DNA from: Sphingopyxis sp. UBA6723 | GTDB taxonomy: Bacteria > Pseudomonadota > Alphaproteobacteria > Sphingomonadales > Sphingomonadaceae | Assembly (NCBI RefSeq): GCF_002454115.1 | Contig: NZ_DKIH01000013.1 | Span: 545,676-609,675 of the forward strand | Reading direction: 5' to 3' | Length of the DNA stretch: 64,000 bases | Shown here: positions 9,145 to 17,470 of the stretch, piece after piece | How the letters are laid out: each line of letters begins with the position of its first letter | Numbering within the stretch: position 1 is the first letter of the stretch | Translations under genes and position numbers: made by a program | Notes under the pieces: generated by a model | What the model was told of the DNA's origin: nothing | Database searches by the model: none | What the model saw: only the letters and a program-made list of their open reading frames with translations

Positions 9145-11327
9145 ATTATCCGGCCGATGCCCGCGGGGCGCGGCGGTCGCGCCAGCCCTCCCCCGCCACG
9201 GGTTTTGAAGCATGGCACAGCACCCCGGCGCAGGGCGACGAACTGCTCGATGCCGTGGCGGCGATCGCGGCGCTGTTCGAGCGTCCCTTCTCTGACCTCC
9301 GCGTCAAAAAGGGGCTCGCGCTCGACGATGACGGCCTGGTGCCGCTTGATCAGCTCGATCAAGCCCTCGACGCCGTTGGCCTCCGCTGCCACCTGGTGCG
9401 GCGGCCACTCGCGGCGTGGAATGCGCAGGACGTTCCCGCCATCCTGCTGCTGGACGAAGAACGACCGCTAGTCCTGACCGCGATGGACGATGACAGCTGC
9501 TGGGTGCGCTTGCCGGGTGCGCGCAGCGACCTACAAATCGATCGCCGCCTGCTCGACGCCGCCTATTCGGGACAGGGCGTCATCGTCCGCCACGACCCCG
9601 CCAGCGAAACGGCGCGCGAACGTCCGTGGGATCAAGCCACGAAACAGCATTGGTTCTGGAGCGAGGTGTGGAAGGAGCGCAGCCAATATGGCTATGTGAT
9701 GTTCGCGTCGCTGCTGATCAATCTGCTCGCCTTTGCGATGCCATTGTTCACGATGAATGTGTACGACCGCATCATTCCCAACAAGGCGGCGGCCAGCCTG
9801 TGGATGCTGGCATTGGGCGCGCTGTTTGCCATCGCGGTCGAATATGGGCTGCGGCTGGCGCGCACCGGGCTGATCGACGAGGTCGGGCGCGGCATTGACG
9901 CGCGGCTGTCGCAGCGGCTGCTCGACAAGGTGCTCAACCTGCCGATGGCGACCCAGCGCGGCAGCACAGGCGCGCTCGCACGGCGGGTGACCGACTATGA
10001 ACAGGTCCGCGACTTCTTTGCCTCGACCACCGTCGTACTGATCACCGACATCCTGTTTCTTGCCGTGTTCGTGGCGCTGATCGCGGTGCTCGGCGGATGG
10101 CTCGCGGTCATTCCGATCGTCGCGATGGCTGTGATGCTGGCAATGGGCTGGGTCTTGCAGCGCCGGATGAGCGCTGCGGTGGCCGACGCACAAGTCGACG
10201 CCAGCATGTTGCAGACGACGCTCGTCGAAACGATCGGCAGCCTCGAAACCGTCAAGGCGTGCCGTGCCGAGGGCCGGATGCTCGGCAAATGGCGGCGGCT
10301 GTCGGCGTCGAACGCTTATACGCAGGAGGAAATGCGCAAGCTGACCGCGACCGCGGTCAACCTGGCGACCCTGTGCCAACAGGCGACGGGCATCGCGCTG
10401 ATCATCGGCGGCTTTTATCTGTTCAACGCCGGCAGCATCTCGATGGGCGCAATCATCGCAATCGTCATGCTTGCCAGCCGCTCGTTGGCACCGGTCGGCC
10501 AGCTCGCTTTCCTGATGACGCGCGGACGACAGGCGTTCGTCACCCTGAACAGCCTGCAACAGCTGATGGATCAGGATGACGAGCGCGACAAGGGCAGCCG
10601 CTCGATCACCCCCGAGGTGCGCGACGGGCGGTTGCAGCTCGATCATGTCAGCTTTCGCTATCCCGATACCGACCGGGAATCGCTGGCGGGCGTCAGCCTG
10701 ATCATCGAACCCGGCGAACGCGTTGGTCTGATCGGCCGCGTCGCATCGGGGAAATCGACGCTGGGGCGGGTGCTGTGCGGTCTCTATGATCCGACCAGCG
10801 GCAGCTACCGGATCGATGGTCTGGAAAGTCGCCAATATGATCCGCACGATCTGCGCTCGACGTTGCGCTTTGTCGGCCAGGATGCCGAACTGTTCAGCGG
10901 GACAGTGCGCGAGAACCTGTTGGTCGGCGCCGCCGACGCCGACGACGCCAGCATCATCGACGCCGTTCGCCGATCGGGCGCGGATGAATTCCTCGGCCGC
11001 GACACCGCGGGTTTCGATTTTCATATCGGCGAGCGCGGCGCGCGCCTGTCAGGCGGACAGCGCAGCTTTCTGGTCCTCGCGCGCGCCCTGATGACCCCGG
11101 CGCATCTGCTGTTCCTCGACGAGCCGACGGGCGCCATGGACAGCCAGACCGAAAAGCATTTCGTCGACCGCCTGCATGCCGCGATCCCGGCCAGCCAGAC
11201 GCTGATCATCGCGACGCACCGGATGACGGTGCTCGGGCTGGTCGACCGGCTGATCGTGATGGACAACGGCCGCATCGTCGCCGACGGCCCGCGCGACGAG
11301 ATCCTTGCCCAGCGAGCCACGTCATGA
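9141..11327 (+). CDS. Type I secretion ABC transporter, permease-ATPase fusion (LapB-like)
   Basis: Inner-membrane ATP-driven exporter that recognises the adhesin C-terminal signal. The 728 residues hold, in order, a C39-peptidase-like domain (about 30-160) in which I see no catalytic Cys and so probably not a protease, a membrane domain with five or six helices (about 175-440), and an ABC ATPase (about 490-725). The ATPase shows Walker A G-R-V-A-S-G-K-S-T near 532, the signature L-S-G-G-Q near 636 and Walker B L-L-F-L-D-E-P near 655. A degenerate C39-like domain is typical of exporters for LapA-type giant adhesins. It overlaps tolC upstream and the cell wall hydrolase downstream by 4 bp each. 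Confidence 0.94.
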   Translation: MNYPADARGARRSRQPSPATGFEAWHSTPAQGDELLDAVAAIAALFERPFSDLRVKKGLALDDDGLVPLDQLDQALDAVGLRCHLVRRPLAAWNAQDVPAILLLDEERPLVLTAMDDDSCWVRLPGARSDLQIDRRLLDAAYSGQGVIVRHDPASETARERPWDQATKQHWFWSEVWKERSQYGYVMFASLLINLLAFAMPLFTMNVYDRIIPNKAAASLWMLALGALFAIAVEYGLRLARTGLIDEVGRGIDARLSQRLLDKVLNLPMATQRGSTGALARRVTDYEQVRDFFASTTVVLITDILFLAVFVALIAVLGGWLAVIPIVAMAVMLAMGWVLQRRMSAAVADAQVDASMLQTTLVETIGSLETVKACRAEGRMLGKWRRLSASNAYTQEEMRKLTATAVNLATLCQQATGIALIIGGFYLFNAGSISMGAIIAIVMLASRSLAPVGQLAFLMTRGRQAFVTLNSLQQLMDQDDERDKGSRSITPEVRDGRLQLDHVSFRYPDTDRESLAGVSLIIEPGERVGLIGRVASGKSTLGRVLCGLYDPTSGSYRIDGLESRQYDPHDLRSTLRFVGQDAELFSGTVRENLLVGAADADDASIIDAVRRSGADEFLGRDTAGFDFHIGERGARLSGGQRSFLVLARALMTPAHLLFLDEPTGAMDSQTEKHFVDRLHAAIPASQTLIIATHRMTVLGLVDRLIVMDNGRIVADGPRDEILAQRATS

Positions 11328-12385
11328 CCGTCACGACCGCCCGCCGATACGGCACCGTCGCTCGCGATGACAACCGCCGCACGATCCTCTGGCTGGTCGC
11401 GATGGCGGTGGTGGTGACGCTGCTCACCTCCCGGACAATGTGGGCGTACGTCACCGATTTTGTCGGCGGCGATACCGCCGACACCGCATATAGCAGTCCC
11501 GAAGCACCGGTAATCACCGACCCCGAAATGGTGCGGCTGATCAAGCTGACCGAAGACCCCGGCGCGACGCCCATTCAGGCGCCCGAAACCGCGATGACGC
11601 GCAACGAGGCGATCCCCTTCTCCACCGGCCCGGTTGCCTCGGCTCGACCTTTCCACCCGGTGACCGCCGATCAAAAAGCCGTCATGACCGCGCTGCGCTG
11701 TCTGACCCAGGCGGTCTATTTCGAGGCGGCGTACGAACCCCTCCCCGGGCGGCGCGCGGTGGCCCAGGTCGTCATCAACCGCGCCCTGCACCCCGCCTTT
11801 CCGAAATCGATCTGCGGCGTCGTCTATCAGGGCGTCAACCGCCCGGTGTGCCAGTTCAGCTTCACCTGCGACGGCTCGCTTAATCGGCGGCCCAATCCGG
11901 CCAAGTGGCAGGAGGCCGAGGATATCGCGCGCGCCGCGCTCGCGGGCTATGTCGAACCGTCGGTCGGCCACGCGACCCATTACCACGCCAATTATGTGTC
12001 ACCTTACTGGGCGCCCAAACTGGTCAAGATCGCACAGCTCGGCGCGCATATTTTTTATCGCTGGCCCGGCAAATGGGGCACGCCGGGGGCGTTTTCGGGG
12101 CGTTACAGCGGCGTGGAAGCGATCCCGACGATCCTGGCGCGTAGCGCAGTCGTGCGAGGGCGCGACGGCGGCGAGGGCCAAGGTCTGATCCAGGCCTCGT
12201 CCGGCAATACGCTCGACGCGCTGCAAGACCGCCGCGCCGAAAATGATGCGGGCGGACGTCTCGACACATCGCTCGGCTGGGAACTCGCGATCCCCGAACC
12301 CGAGGAAACCAGCCGTGCCGCGCGGATGATGGCACGGCAGCAGGGCGGCGAATTTGACGTCGCCACAAAGGAGAATGGAACATGA
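11324..12385 (+). CDS. SleB-type cell wall hydrolase within the secretion operon
   Basis: Probable peptidoglycan hydrolase of the Hydrolase_2/SleB family (spore cortex-lytic enzyme fold). It has one N-terminal transmembrane helix (about residues 17-37), a linker, then the domain at about 124-262 with the hallmark Q-A-V-Y-F-E-A (putative catalytic Glu), V-A-Q-V-V-I-N-R, the C-Q-F-S-F-T-C-D pair of cysteines and H-A-T-H-Y-H. The C-terminal ~90 residues look disordered. It overlaps the exporter by ATGA and the HlyD gene by ATGA, so it is translated with the secretion parts. By inference it opens the murein sacculus locally for the trans-envelope channel or for the adhesin; family members elsewhere act on peptidoglycan, but no link to type I secretion is proven here. 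Confidence 0.9.
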   Translation: MTVTTARRYGTVARDDNRRTILWLVAMAVVVTLLTSRTMWAYVTDFVGGDTADTAYSSPEAPVITDPEMVRLIKLTEDPGATPIQAPETAMTRNEAIPFSTGPVASARPFHPVTADQKAVMTALRCLTQAVYFEAAYEPLPGRRAVAQVVINRALHPAFPKSICGVVYQGVNRPVCQFSFTCDGSLNRRPNPAKWQEAEDIARAALAGYVEPSVGHATHYHANYVSPYWAPKLVKIAQLGAHIFYRWPGKWGTPGAFSGRYSGVEAIPTILARSAVVRGRDGGEGQGLIQASSGNTLDALQDRRAENDAGGRLDTSLGWELAIPEPEETSRAARMMARQQGGEFDVATKENGT

Positions 12386-13659
12386 TCAGATCGCGGCCCT
12401 ATGTCGGCACGCGCCGGATCATCCTGGCGTCCGGCGTCGGCATGTTCATCTTCGTCAGCTGGGCCAGCTTTGCCCAGGTCGATGAAGTCACGCGCGGCCA
12501 AGGGCGCGTCATCCCGTCGAGCAAAGCGCAGATCGTCCAGTCCGCCGAACCGGCAACGATATTGGACATTGTCGTGCGGTCGGGCCAGGCGGTGCGCAAG
12601 GGCCAGTTGCTGGTCCGCCTTGATGACACCGAATCCTCGTCGCAGCTGGGCCAAATCGAAGCCGAGAACCGCTCGCTGGCGGCGCGCGCGGCGCGACTTG
12701 GCCGCGAAGGCAATGGCGGAGCGGCCGCCGATTGTGCCCCCAACGCCAACGGTATCAGACCCGCGGAGTGCAGCCAGGAAGCGGACCTGCAATCGGTACG
12801 CGCCGCGACCCAGCGCAGCCGCCGCATGGCGCTCAACGCCGCGGTCGAGCAGCGTCGGCGCGACTATGGCGAGGCGCAGGCGACGATTGCTTCGCTGCGA
12901 TCGAGCCTGTCGCTCGCGCAGAGCCAAGTCGATCTGCTGGCGCCGCTCGCCGCCAAGTCGATCGTCCCGCAAACCGAGTTGCTGAACGCCCAGCGCGAGG
13001 TGAGCGAGGTACGCGGCAAGCTGGCCGCAGCCGAACAGGCCGCATCGCGTGCCGCCGCCGCGATCAGCGAGGCGCAGGCGCAGGCGGCCTCCGCCGGGCT
13101 GGAATTTCGCCAAGAGGCACTCGACGAACGCAACCAGATCGTGGCCAAGATGGCGGTCAATTCGGAATCGCTGCGCGGGGCCGCCGGACGCCAGCAGCGC
13201 AGCGAAATCCGCTCGCCCGCCAACGGCATCGTCAACGATGTTCAGGTCACCACGGTGGGCGGCTTCGTGCAGGCCGGGCAAAAGATCATGCAAGTCGTGC
13301 CGGTCGGCGACAAATTGCTGGTTGAGGCGCGCGTCGCACCGCGCGACATCGCCTTTATCAAGGTCAACGACCGCGCCAATGTCAAAGTCACTGCCTATGA
13401 CTTTGCCGTCTATGGCGGCTTGTCAGGGCGCGTCGTCCAGATTTCGCCCGACAGTCTGTATGATGAAGCAACCAAGGAGGCCTATTTTACCGTCGTCGTC
13501 GAAACCGACGTTGCCTATCTGCAAAACGGTCGGCGCCAATTGCCAATCACGCCCGGCATGATTTGCGATGTCGAGGTGCTGACCGGCAAGAAGAGTGTGC
13601 TCAGCTACTTGTTCAAGCCATTTCTGCGCGCGCGCTCCGAAGCATTTACCGAACGCTGA
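12382..13659 (+). CDS. HlyD-family type I secretion periplasmic adaptor
   Basis: Membrane-fusion protein that bridges the ABC exporter and the TolC-like channel. It has a short cytoplasmic N-terminus, one helix at about residues 14-32, a lipoyl/barrel-sandwich half, a long Ala/Gln-rich alpha-helical hairpin (about 90-275), the second lipoyl half (S-E-I-R-S-P-A-N-G-I-V-N) and a C-terminal beta-barrel. At 425 residues it is typical of LapC/PrtE-type adaptors. Two cysteines (118 and 130) lie in an insert within the hairpin and could form a periplasmic disulfide. The ATG overlaps the hydrolase stop by 4 bp; this is the last gene of the operon, followed by a hairpin. Confidence 0.94.
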   Translation: MIRSRPYVGTRRIILASGVGMFIFVSWASFAQVDEVTRGQGRVIPSSKAQIVQSAEPATILDIVVRSGQAVRKGQLLVRLDDTESSSQLGQIEAENRSLAARAARLGREGNGGAAADCAPNANGIRPAECSQEADLQSVRAATQRSRRMALNAAVEQRRRDYGEAQATIASLRSSLSLAQSQVDLLAPLAAKSIVPQTELLNAQREVSEVRGKLAAAEQAASRAAAAISEAQAQAASAGLEFRQEALDERNQIVAKMAVNSESLRGAAGRQQRSEIRSPANGIVNDVQVTTVGGFVQAGQKIMQVVPVGDKLLVEARVAPRDIAFIKVNDRANVKVTAYDFAVYGGLSGRVVQISPDSLYDEATKEAYFTVVVETDVAYLQNGRRQLPITPGMICDVEVLTGKKSVLSYLFKPFLRARSEAFTER

Positions 13660-13685
13660 GGGCCAAGACAAAGCGTCAATAGAGA

Positions 13686-13715
13686 GAGGCGCCACGGTTG
13701 CAGCCGCAGCGCCTC
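13686..13715. terminator. Hairpin between convergent secretion operon and LuxR gene
   Basis: Inverted repeat GAGGCGC ... GCGCCTC (13686-13692 with 13709-13715), 16-base loop, followed on the + strand by TTATTACTAT. The T-tract is weak. It sits between two converging genes and would serve the adhesin operon. Confidence 0.5.
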
Positions 13716-13741
13716 TTATTACTATGTAACGATGATCGAAG

Positions 13742-14482
13742 TCAGGCCGCCCTGCCTGAATAGGGCGGCGGCCTAACGTCGGCGCGAACCGGTCTTACCT
13801 CGCGGAGCGTCAACTGCACCGGCTCCCCCAGGCCATTCTTGACCCCCCAGGTCGCCGCTTGCGTGCGGTTTTCGACGCCGAGCTTGCGCAGGATCGCCTT
13901 CACATGCACTTTGACCGTGGCTTCACAGATGCCGAATTGCCGCGCGATGACCTTGTTTGCCATCCCGGCCATAATGCTCTCCAGGATTTCAATTTCGCGA
14001 TCGGACAACCCGACCGATGCGGCGCTGCTCTTCCAATCGCCGCCAAGCGCGGCCGGAACCCAGCTGGTCAGATTGTTGACGAGTTGCGACGGAAAAACCT
14101 TTTCGCCCAACGCGACCAATTTGATAGATTCCACCAGCGGCGCGCACAGAATCTCTTTGACGATGACCGCATCGACCCCGATTTGAAATGCCTCGACGAC
14201 ATCCTCGAACACATAGTGATCGAACAGCAACGCCAAGCGCGCCCGCTCCTTCTTCGCGGCGAGCCGACGGCAGGCGTCAAGGCCAAAGCCCGTATCGCCG
14301 CCATCGACGACGATCACGTGACGATCGACATCGTCCGCGATCATCCCCTGCGGATCGAACAGCGCCGACGCATCGGAAACCGATGCGCAAATTTGAAAGC
14401 TTTCGCCGGAAAGGATGTTGCGTAACCCCTCCCTCGCGATTTCATATTTCGCCAAGAGCGAAATTTTGATCAACTGCGACAT
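13742..14482 (-). CDS. LuxR/NarL-type regulator with degenerate receiver domain
   Basis: DNA-binding transcription factor. The C-terminus (about residues 150-215) is a LuxR helix-turn-helix with L-S-D-R-E-I-E-I-L, A-R-Q-F-G-I-C-E-A-T-V-K-V-H and K-L-G-V-E-N-R-T-Q-A. The N-terminal ~120 residues resemble a response-regulator receiver: a strand ending V-I-V-V-D-G-G could carry the phospho-acceptor Asp, and a V-K-E follows in the Lys position. The acidic pair normally found just before the first helix is missing (L-L-A-K-Y-E-I-A-R-E-G), so control by phosphorylation is doubtful. The start at 14482 is supported by GGGGAGGCGGAT; an upstream ATG at 14509 is less likely. It converges on the adhesin operon and is a good candidate for its regulator, by context only. 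Confidence 0.85.
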   Translation of the reverse strand: MSQLIKISLLAKYEIAREGLRNILSGESFQICASVSDASALFDPQGMIADDVDRHVIVVDGGDTGFGLDACRRLAAKKERARLALLFDHYVFEDVVEAFQIGVDAVIVKEILCAPLVESIKLVALGEKVFPSQLVNNLTSWVPAALGGDWKSSAASVGLSDREIEILESIMAGMANKVIARQFGICEATVKVHVKAILRKLGVENRTQAATWGVKNGLGEPVQLTLREVRPVRADVRPPPYSGRAA

Positions 14483-15040
14483 ATCCGCCTCCCCTGAATT
14501 CTCAGTCAAGGCGACCCCACTTGTCTGGACTTCGGTCTAAACCAAAAGTTTCCTTTGATGTTCATCGCGGCGGACCCCTCCCCACGTTGACACTGTTAAT
14601 TTTATTGTTTGGTTATCTAATTGCTACCCATGAAGTTATACAACTAAATGACAGAATCTACGAGGATTTTGTCACATACCCACAAAGAGGTAGGCCGCAG
14701 GTCGGTTCGGCGGGTGAGAGAGCGACTGTTCGGGGCAATGCAGCGATTCTAAACTTTTACAATGCCGAGGTTTAATTTTACACGATTCCAGAGGGTATTT
14801 CCTAGCCTTTCGGATAAGCGCCGGTAGGCACTGCGGCCCAGACGGCGCCATGATGGCTAACAATTGTGGTTAATGCTCCATATTTAGCTGATAAAGTCTT
14901 GTCCCGAAACACAGCAAGTCGGACGAGTCGCGACAGAGTCGATGCCGCCAATCTGGTTGCATTTTCGTGGGCCGACGAGAACCGCCTTAGAACAGCGATT
15001 TGGATGCTGAAGTTATCGCCGGTCCTTTGGCCGCTACGAA
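14483..15040. other. 558-bp intergenic region with AT-rich core
   Basis: No convincing gene. Bases about 14570-14910 are strikingly AT-rich for this window (for example the run around 14596-14645), while both flanks are G+C-rich. Short open frames here lack ribosome sites and family resemblance. The region should contain the promoter of the LuxR-type gene and the 3' flank of the BTLCP protease gene. AT-rich upstream DNA is typical of promoters silenced or controlled by MucR/H-NS-like proteins, but no specific operator was identified. Confidence 0.6.
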
Positions 15041-16201
15041 CTATCTGGTTCCGTGCGACCGCAACCGCGCCGACGTTCTCGGCAATGCGTTGCTGATCGA
15101 CAGATGGGCAAGGGCCAGTTTGCCCGTTGTCCGCCAGACAACCGCAGTCTTCGACAAAGGCCGCGCGTTCGCGATTGGCGCAGCACTGGCAAACCCCACA
15201 GTCGACGTCTTTTCCGACGCCGCCATCGTCGTCGATATCCGTTCGTCGCGATAGCCATGAACCCAACGTCGATCGCCGCTGAACGACAGGATCGGCCGCA
15301 GCACATCCGAAGCCCGGCCATCATAGATTCGGTCAGTCATATTATCGAGCACGACCCACCCGGCCTTCGACCGCACGAGCAGAAACGCATGGTCGGCGTT
15401 GATCGCCAGGTCGCGCAGCAAGACGAGTTTCAAACGGGCGTCGTCGATGCCGGCCGCTTTCAGCAAGTGCATTTTCAGGATCGCATAATCCTCGCAATCA
15501 CCGCTGCCACGCGACATGGTTTCGTCAGCCGTCGCCCAATAGTCGCGCTGCCGATAATTGCTTTCGTCGGCGATATACGCAATCTGGCGGTTGACCCATT
15601 GATTGATCCGTTCAAGCTTCACCGCCTCGCCAAGCCCGTCGGTCACTGCCGCACGCGCCAGCTGCGCCCGCATTAGCGGAAGCGCCGGGGCGCGGCGCGC
15701 CCGCGCCCAGCGATCGTCAAAGCGCGTCGTGTCAACGGGGATCGCGAGCGTTCCAAGCTCGCTGTCAGGGTCTGGAGCAGCCGTCGCCATCGCCGCAACC
15801 GGCGCGGTGCAATCGACCCGCACCGACACGGCAGCCGGGCGATCGGCTTTGAACAGGCGGTCGGCGCCCCGCGATATTGCGTGGACGACCACAGGATTGG
15901 CGCGCGCTGGAGCGGCGTTGACCGTCGGCGCCGGTTGTTCCTGGTTCAGCCGGATCCGGTCGAGCGCGCTTGGCGCTTCCGGTTCGAACGGCGCGACGGC
16001 GGCGAAGGTCGGTGTCGGCGACGACGGGACAACAGCGGCCTGGCAGCTATCGCCGATCGCAAATGACTTGGCATTGGCCATCTTCATGGCGGACGTGTCG
16101 GTCGCCGCATGTGCCGTCGCGGGTGTCATCGCAGCAAGCGAGAGCGCTGCAACGCTGGCGATGGTTGACGGGTGGGGCCGCGCGAACATAGCGCGAGGCA
16201 T
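15041..16201 (-). CDS. LapG-like transglutaminase-type cysteine protease (BTLCP family)
   Basis: Periplasmic cysteine protease of the bacterial transglutaminase-like family. In Pseudomonas, LapG of this family cuts the N-terminus of the giant adhesin LapA and frees it from the cell surface. The 386-residue product has a signal-like N-terminus (to about residue 32), a low-complexity Ala/Pro stretch, and the catalytic domain at about 150-310 with Cys236 in G-D-C-E-D-Y, His271 in A-D-H-A-F and Asp286 in V-V-L-D-N; the acidic residues around the Cys also match the calcium-site region of LapG. No good ribosome site precedes either ATG (16201 or 16189), so the start is uncertain. Being next to a giant adhesin and its exporter strongly suggests the adhesin is the substrate. 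The adhesin N-terminus is outside the window, so the cleavage site cannot be checked. Confidence 0.88.
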   Translation of the reverse strand: MPRAMFARPHPSTIASVAALSLAAMTPATAHAATDTSAMKMANAKSFAIGDSCQAAVVPSSPTPTFAAVAPFEPEAPSALDRIRLNQEQPAPTVNAAPARANPVVVHAISRGADRLFKADRPAAVSVRVDCTAPVAAMATAAPDPDSELGTLAIPVDTTRFDDRWARARRAPALPLMRAQLARAAVTDGLGEAVKLERINQWVNRQIAYIADESNYRQRDYWATADETMSRGSGDCEDYAILKMHLLKAAGIDDARLKLVLLRDLAINADHAFLLVRSKAGWVVLDNMTDRIYDGRASDVLRPILSFSGDRRWVHGYRDERISTTMAASEKTSTVGFASAAPIANARPLSKTAVVWRTTGKLALAHLSISNALPRTSARLRSHGTR

Positions 16202-16235
16202 GCCGAAGCGACGTGAGAATATGCTTCAGCAACAT

Positions 16236-16252
16236 GGTTAACGACGCGTTTA
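16236..16252 (-). promoter_or_regulatory. CtrA-like site upstream of BTLCP gene
   Basis: Read on the minus strand this is TAAA-N7-TTAACC, close to the alphaproteobacterial CtrA consensus TTAA-N7-TTAA(C) and containing the TTAACCAT half-site. It lies about 35-50 bp before the BTLCP start. One imperfect match only. Confidence 0.3.
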
Positions 16253-16288
16253 GGAAAGAGGCGCCGCTATGCGGTTACGCCCGATCGA

Positions 16289-17470
16289 TCAGCGGGCCTG
16301 CTGCGCGGCCAGCACGCGCAGCACATTGCCGCTCCACATTTTTTCGATGTCGATGTCCGAATAACCCGCGGCTTTCAACCGCTCGGTCACCTTGGGCAGC
16401 GCCGAGATATCCTCGATGCCTTTGAGCCCGCCGCCGCCGTCCCAGTCGGCGCCGAAGCAGATATGGTCCACGCCGCCGACCTCGATCGCGCGCAAGACCA
16501 TCGCCATATATTGTTCGAAATCGGCCGCCCACAGCGGCTCGGTCTTGTCGAGCTCGCGCCATTTGCGGTTGAGCTCGGCCTGCTCGGGGGGCGACAAACT
16601 GGCGATGCGTTCATATTGCCCGAACAATTCGCCGCGCGCCGGGGTCATGTTCATGTCCGACATGAAAATCGTCGAGATGCACATTGCGCCGCCCTTTGCG
16701 GCCAATGCTTTCAGACGGCCCTCGTCCAGATTGCGCGGATGGTTGTTGGTCGAGCGCAGGCTCGAATGCGACAGGATGACCGGATATTTCGACAGCGCCA
16801 GCAACTGGTCGAATGCCGCGTCCGATGCATGGCTCGCGTCGATTATGATGCCAAGCCGGTTCATCTCCGCCACCCACCGCCTGCCGAGCGGGCTGAGCCC
16901 CTTCCAGCGCGCCTCGCCGGTCGCGCTGTCGGCGAACTGGTTGGTCTTCGAATGCACCGGCCCCGCCATGCGGACGCCCTTTTGATGGAACTCGGCGAGC
17001 AGCGCGACATCCTCGCCAAGCGGATAGCTGTTCTCCATCGACTTGAAGGCGATCAGCTTGCCCGCTTTGGTCAGCGCCCGCGCGTCGGCGGCGGTCCGCG
17101 CAGCACCGATCGCATCGCCATGCTTGGTGATCGTCGCGTCGATCAGCTCCGAACGGGCGCGCGCAAAGGCCAGGGCATCGGCGTAGCCCTTGGCATCAAG
17201 CGCGCCCTGTTCGGTGTAGATAACGAAAAAGCCGCCATCGAGGTTGCCGTCTTTCATCCGCGGAATGTCGAGCTGGACCATGTCCTCGGTGCGCCCATGG
17301 CGGTCAGCGAAACTCCACCCCTGCCGTTCGAAATGCAGCGGGGTGTCGAGGTGGGTGTCGAGCACGAGCATCCGGCTGTGTAGCGGCGCTTCCGGTGTCT
17401 TAACCGCCTGTTCGCCAGTCGAGCACGCCGATAGCGCGGTGACGGCCAGCAGGGTCGTCAGGTGCTTCAC
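16289..17470 (-). CDS. M19 membrane dipeptidase, predicted lipoprotein
   Basis: Zinc dipeptidase of the renal/membrane dipeptidase family, which hydrolyses dipeptides including those with a D-residue at the C-terminal position. The N-terminus (M-K-H-L-T-T-L-L-A-V-T-A-L-S-A-C) is a lipoprotein signal with lipobox L-S-A-C, so the enzyme is probably membrane-anchored in the periplasm. The metal ligands look complete: D-T-H-L-D near residue 39, the bridging Glu in S-M-E-N-S, D-A-S-H and L-S-H-S-S. About 393 residues. The start is GTG at 17470, overlapping the upstream serine hydrolase stop (GTGA), so the two are co-translated. Last gene of the leftward operon. Confidence 0.93.
   Translation of the reverse strand: MKHLTTLLAVTALSACSTGEQAVKTPEAPLHSRMLVLDTHLDTPLHFERQGWSFADRHGRTEDMVQLDIPRMKDGNLDGGFFVIYTEQGALDAKGYADALAFARARSELIDATITKHGDAIGAARTAADARALTKAGKLIAFKSMENSYPLGEDVALLAEFHQKGVRMAGPVHSKTNQFADSATGEARWKGLSPLGRRWVAEMNRLGIIIDASHASDAAFDQLLALSKYPVILSHSSLRSTNNHPRNLDEGRLKALAAKGGAMCISTIFMSDMNMTPARGELFGQYERIASLSPPEQAELNRKWRELDKTEPLWAADFEQYMAMVLRAIEVGGVDHICFGADWDGGGGLKGIEDISALPKVTERLKAAGYSDIDIEKMWSGNVLRVLAAQQAR

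Noticed and set aside
9531..11024. 497-codon open frame on the minus strand
   Set aside because: Antisense to the type I exporter ATPase; composition typical of a shadow frame.
14521..14775. 84-codon open frame with a hydrophobic stretch in the AT-rich gap
   Set aside because: TTG start without a ribosome site, no partner and no recognised family; the gap reads better as regulatory DNA.
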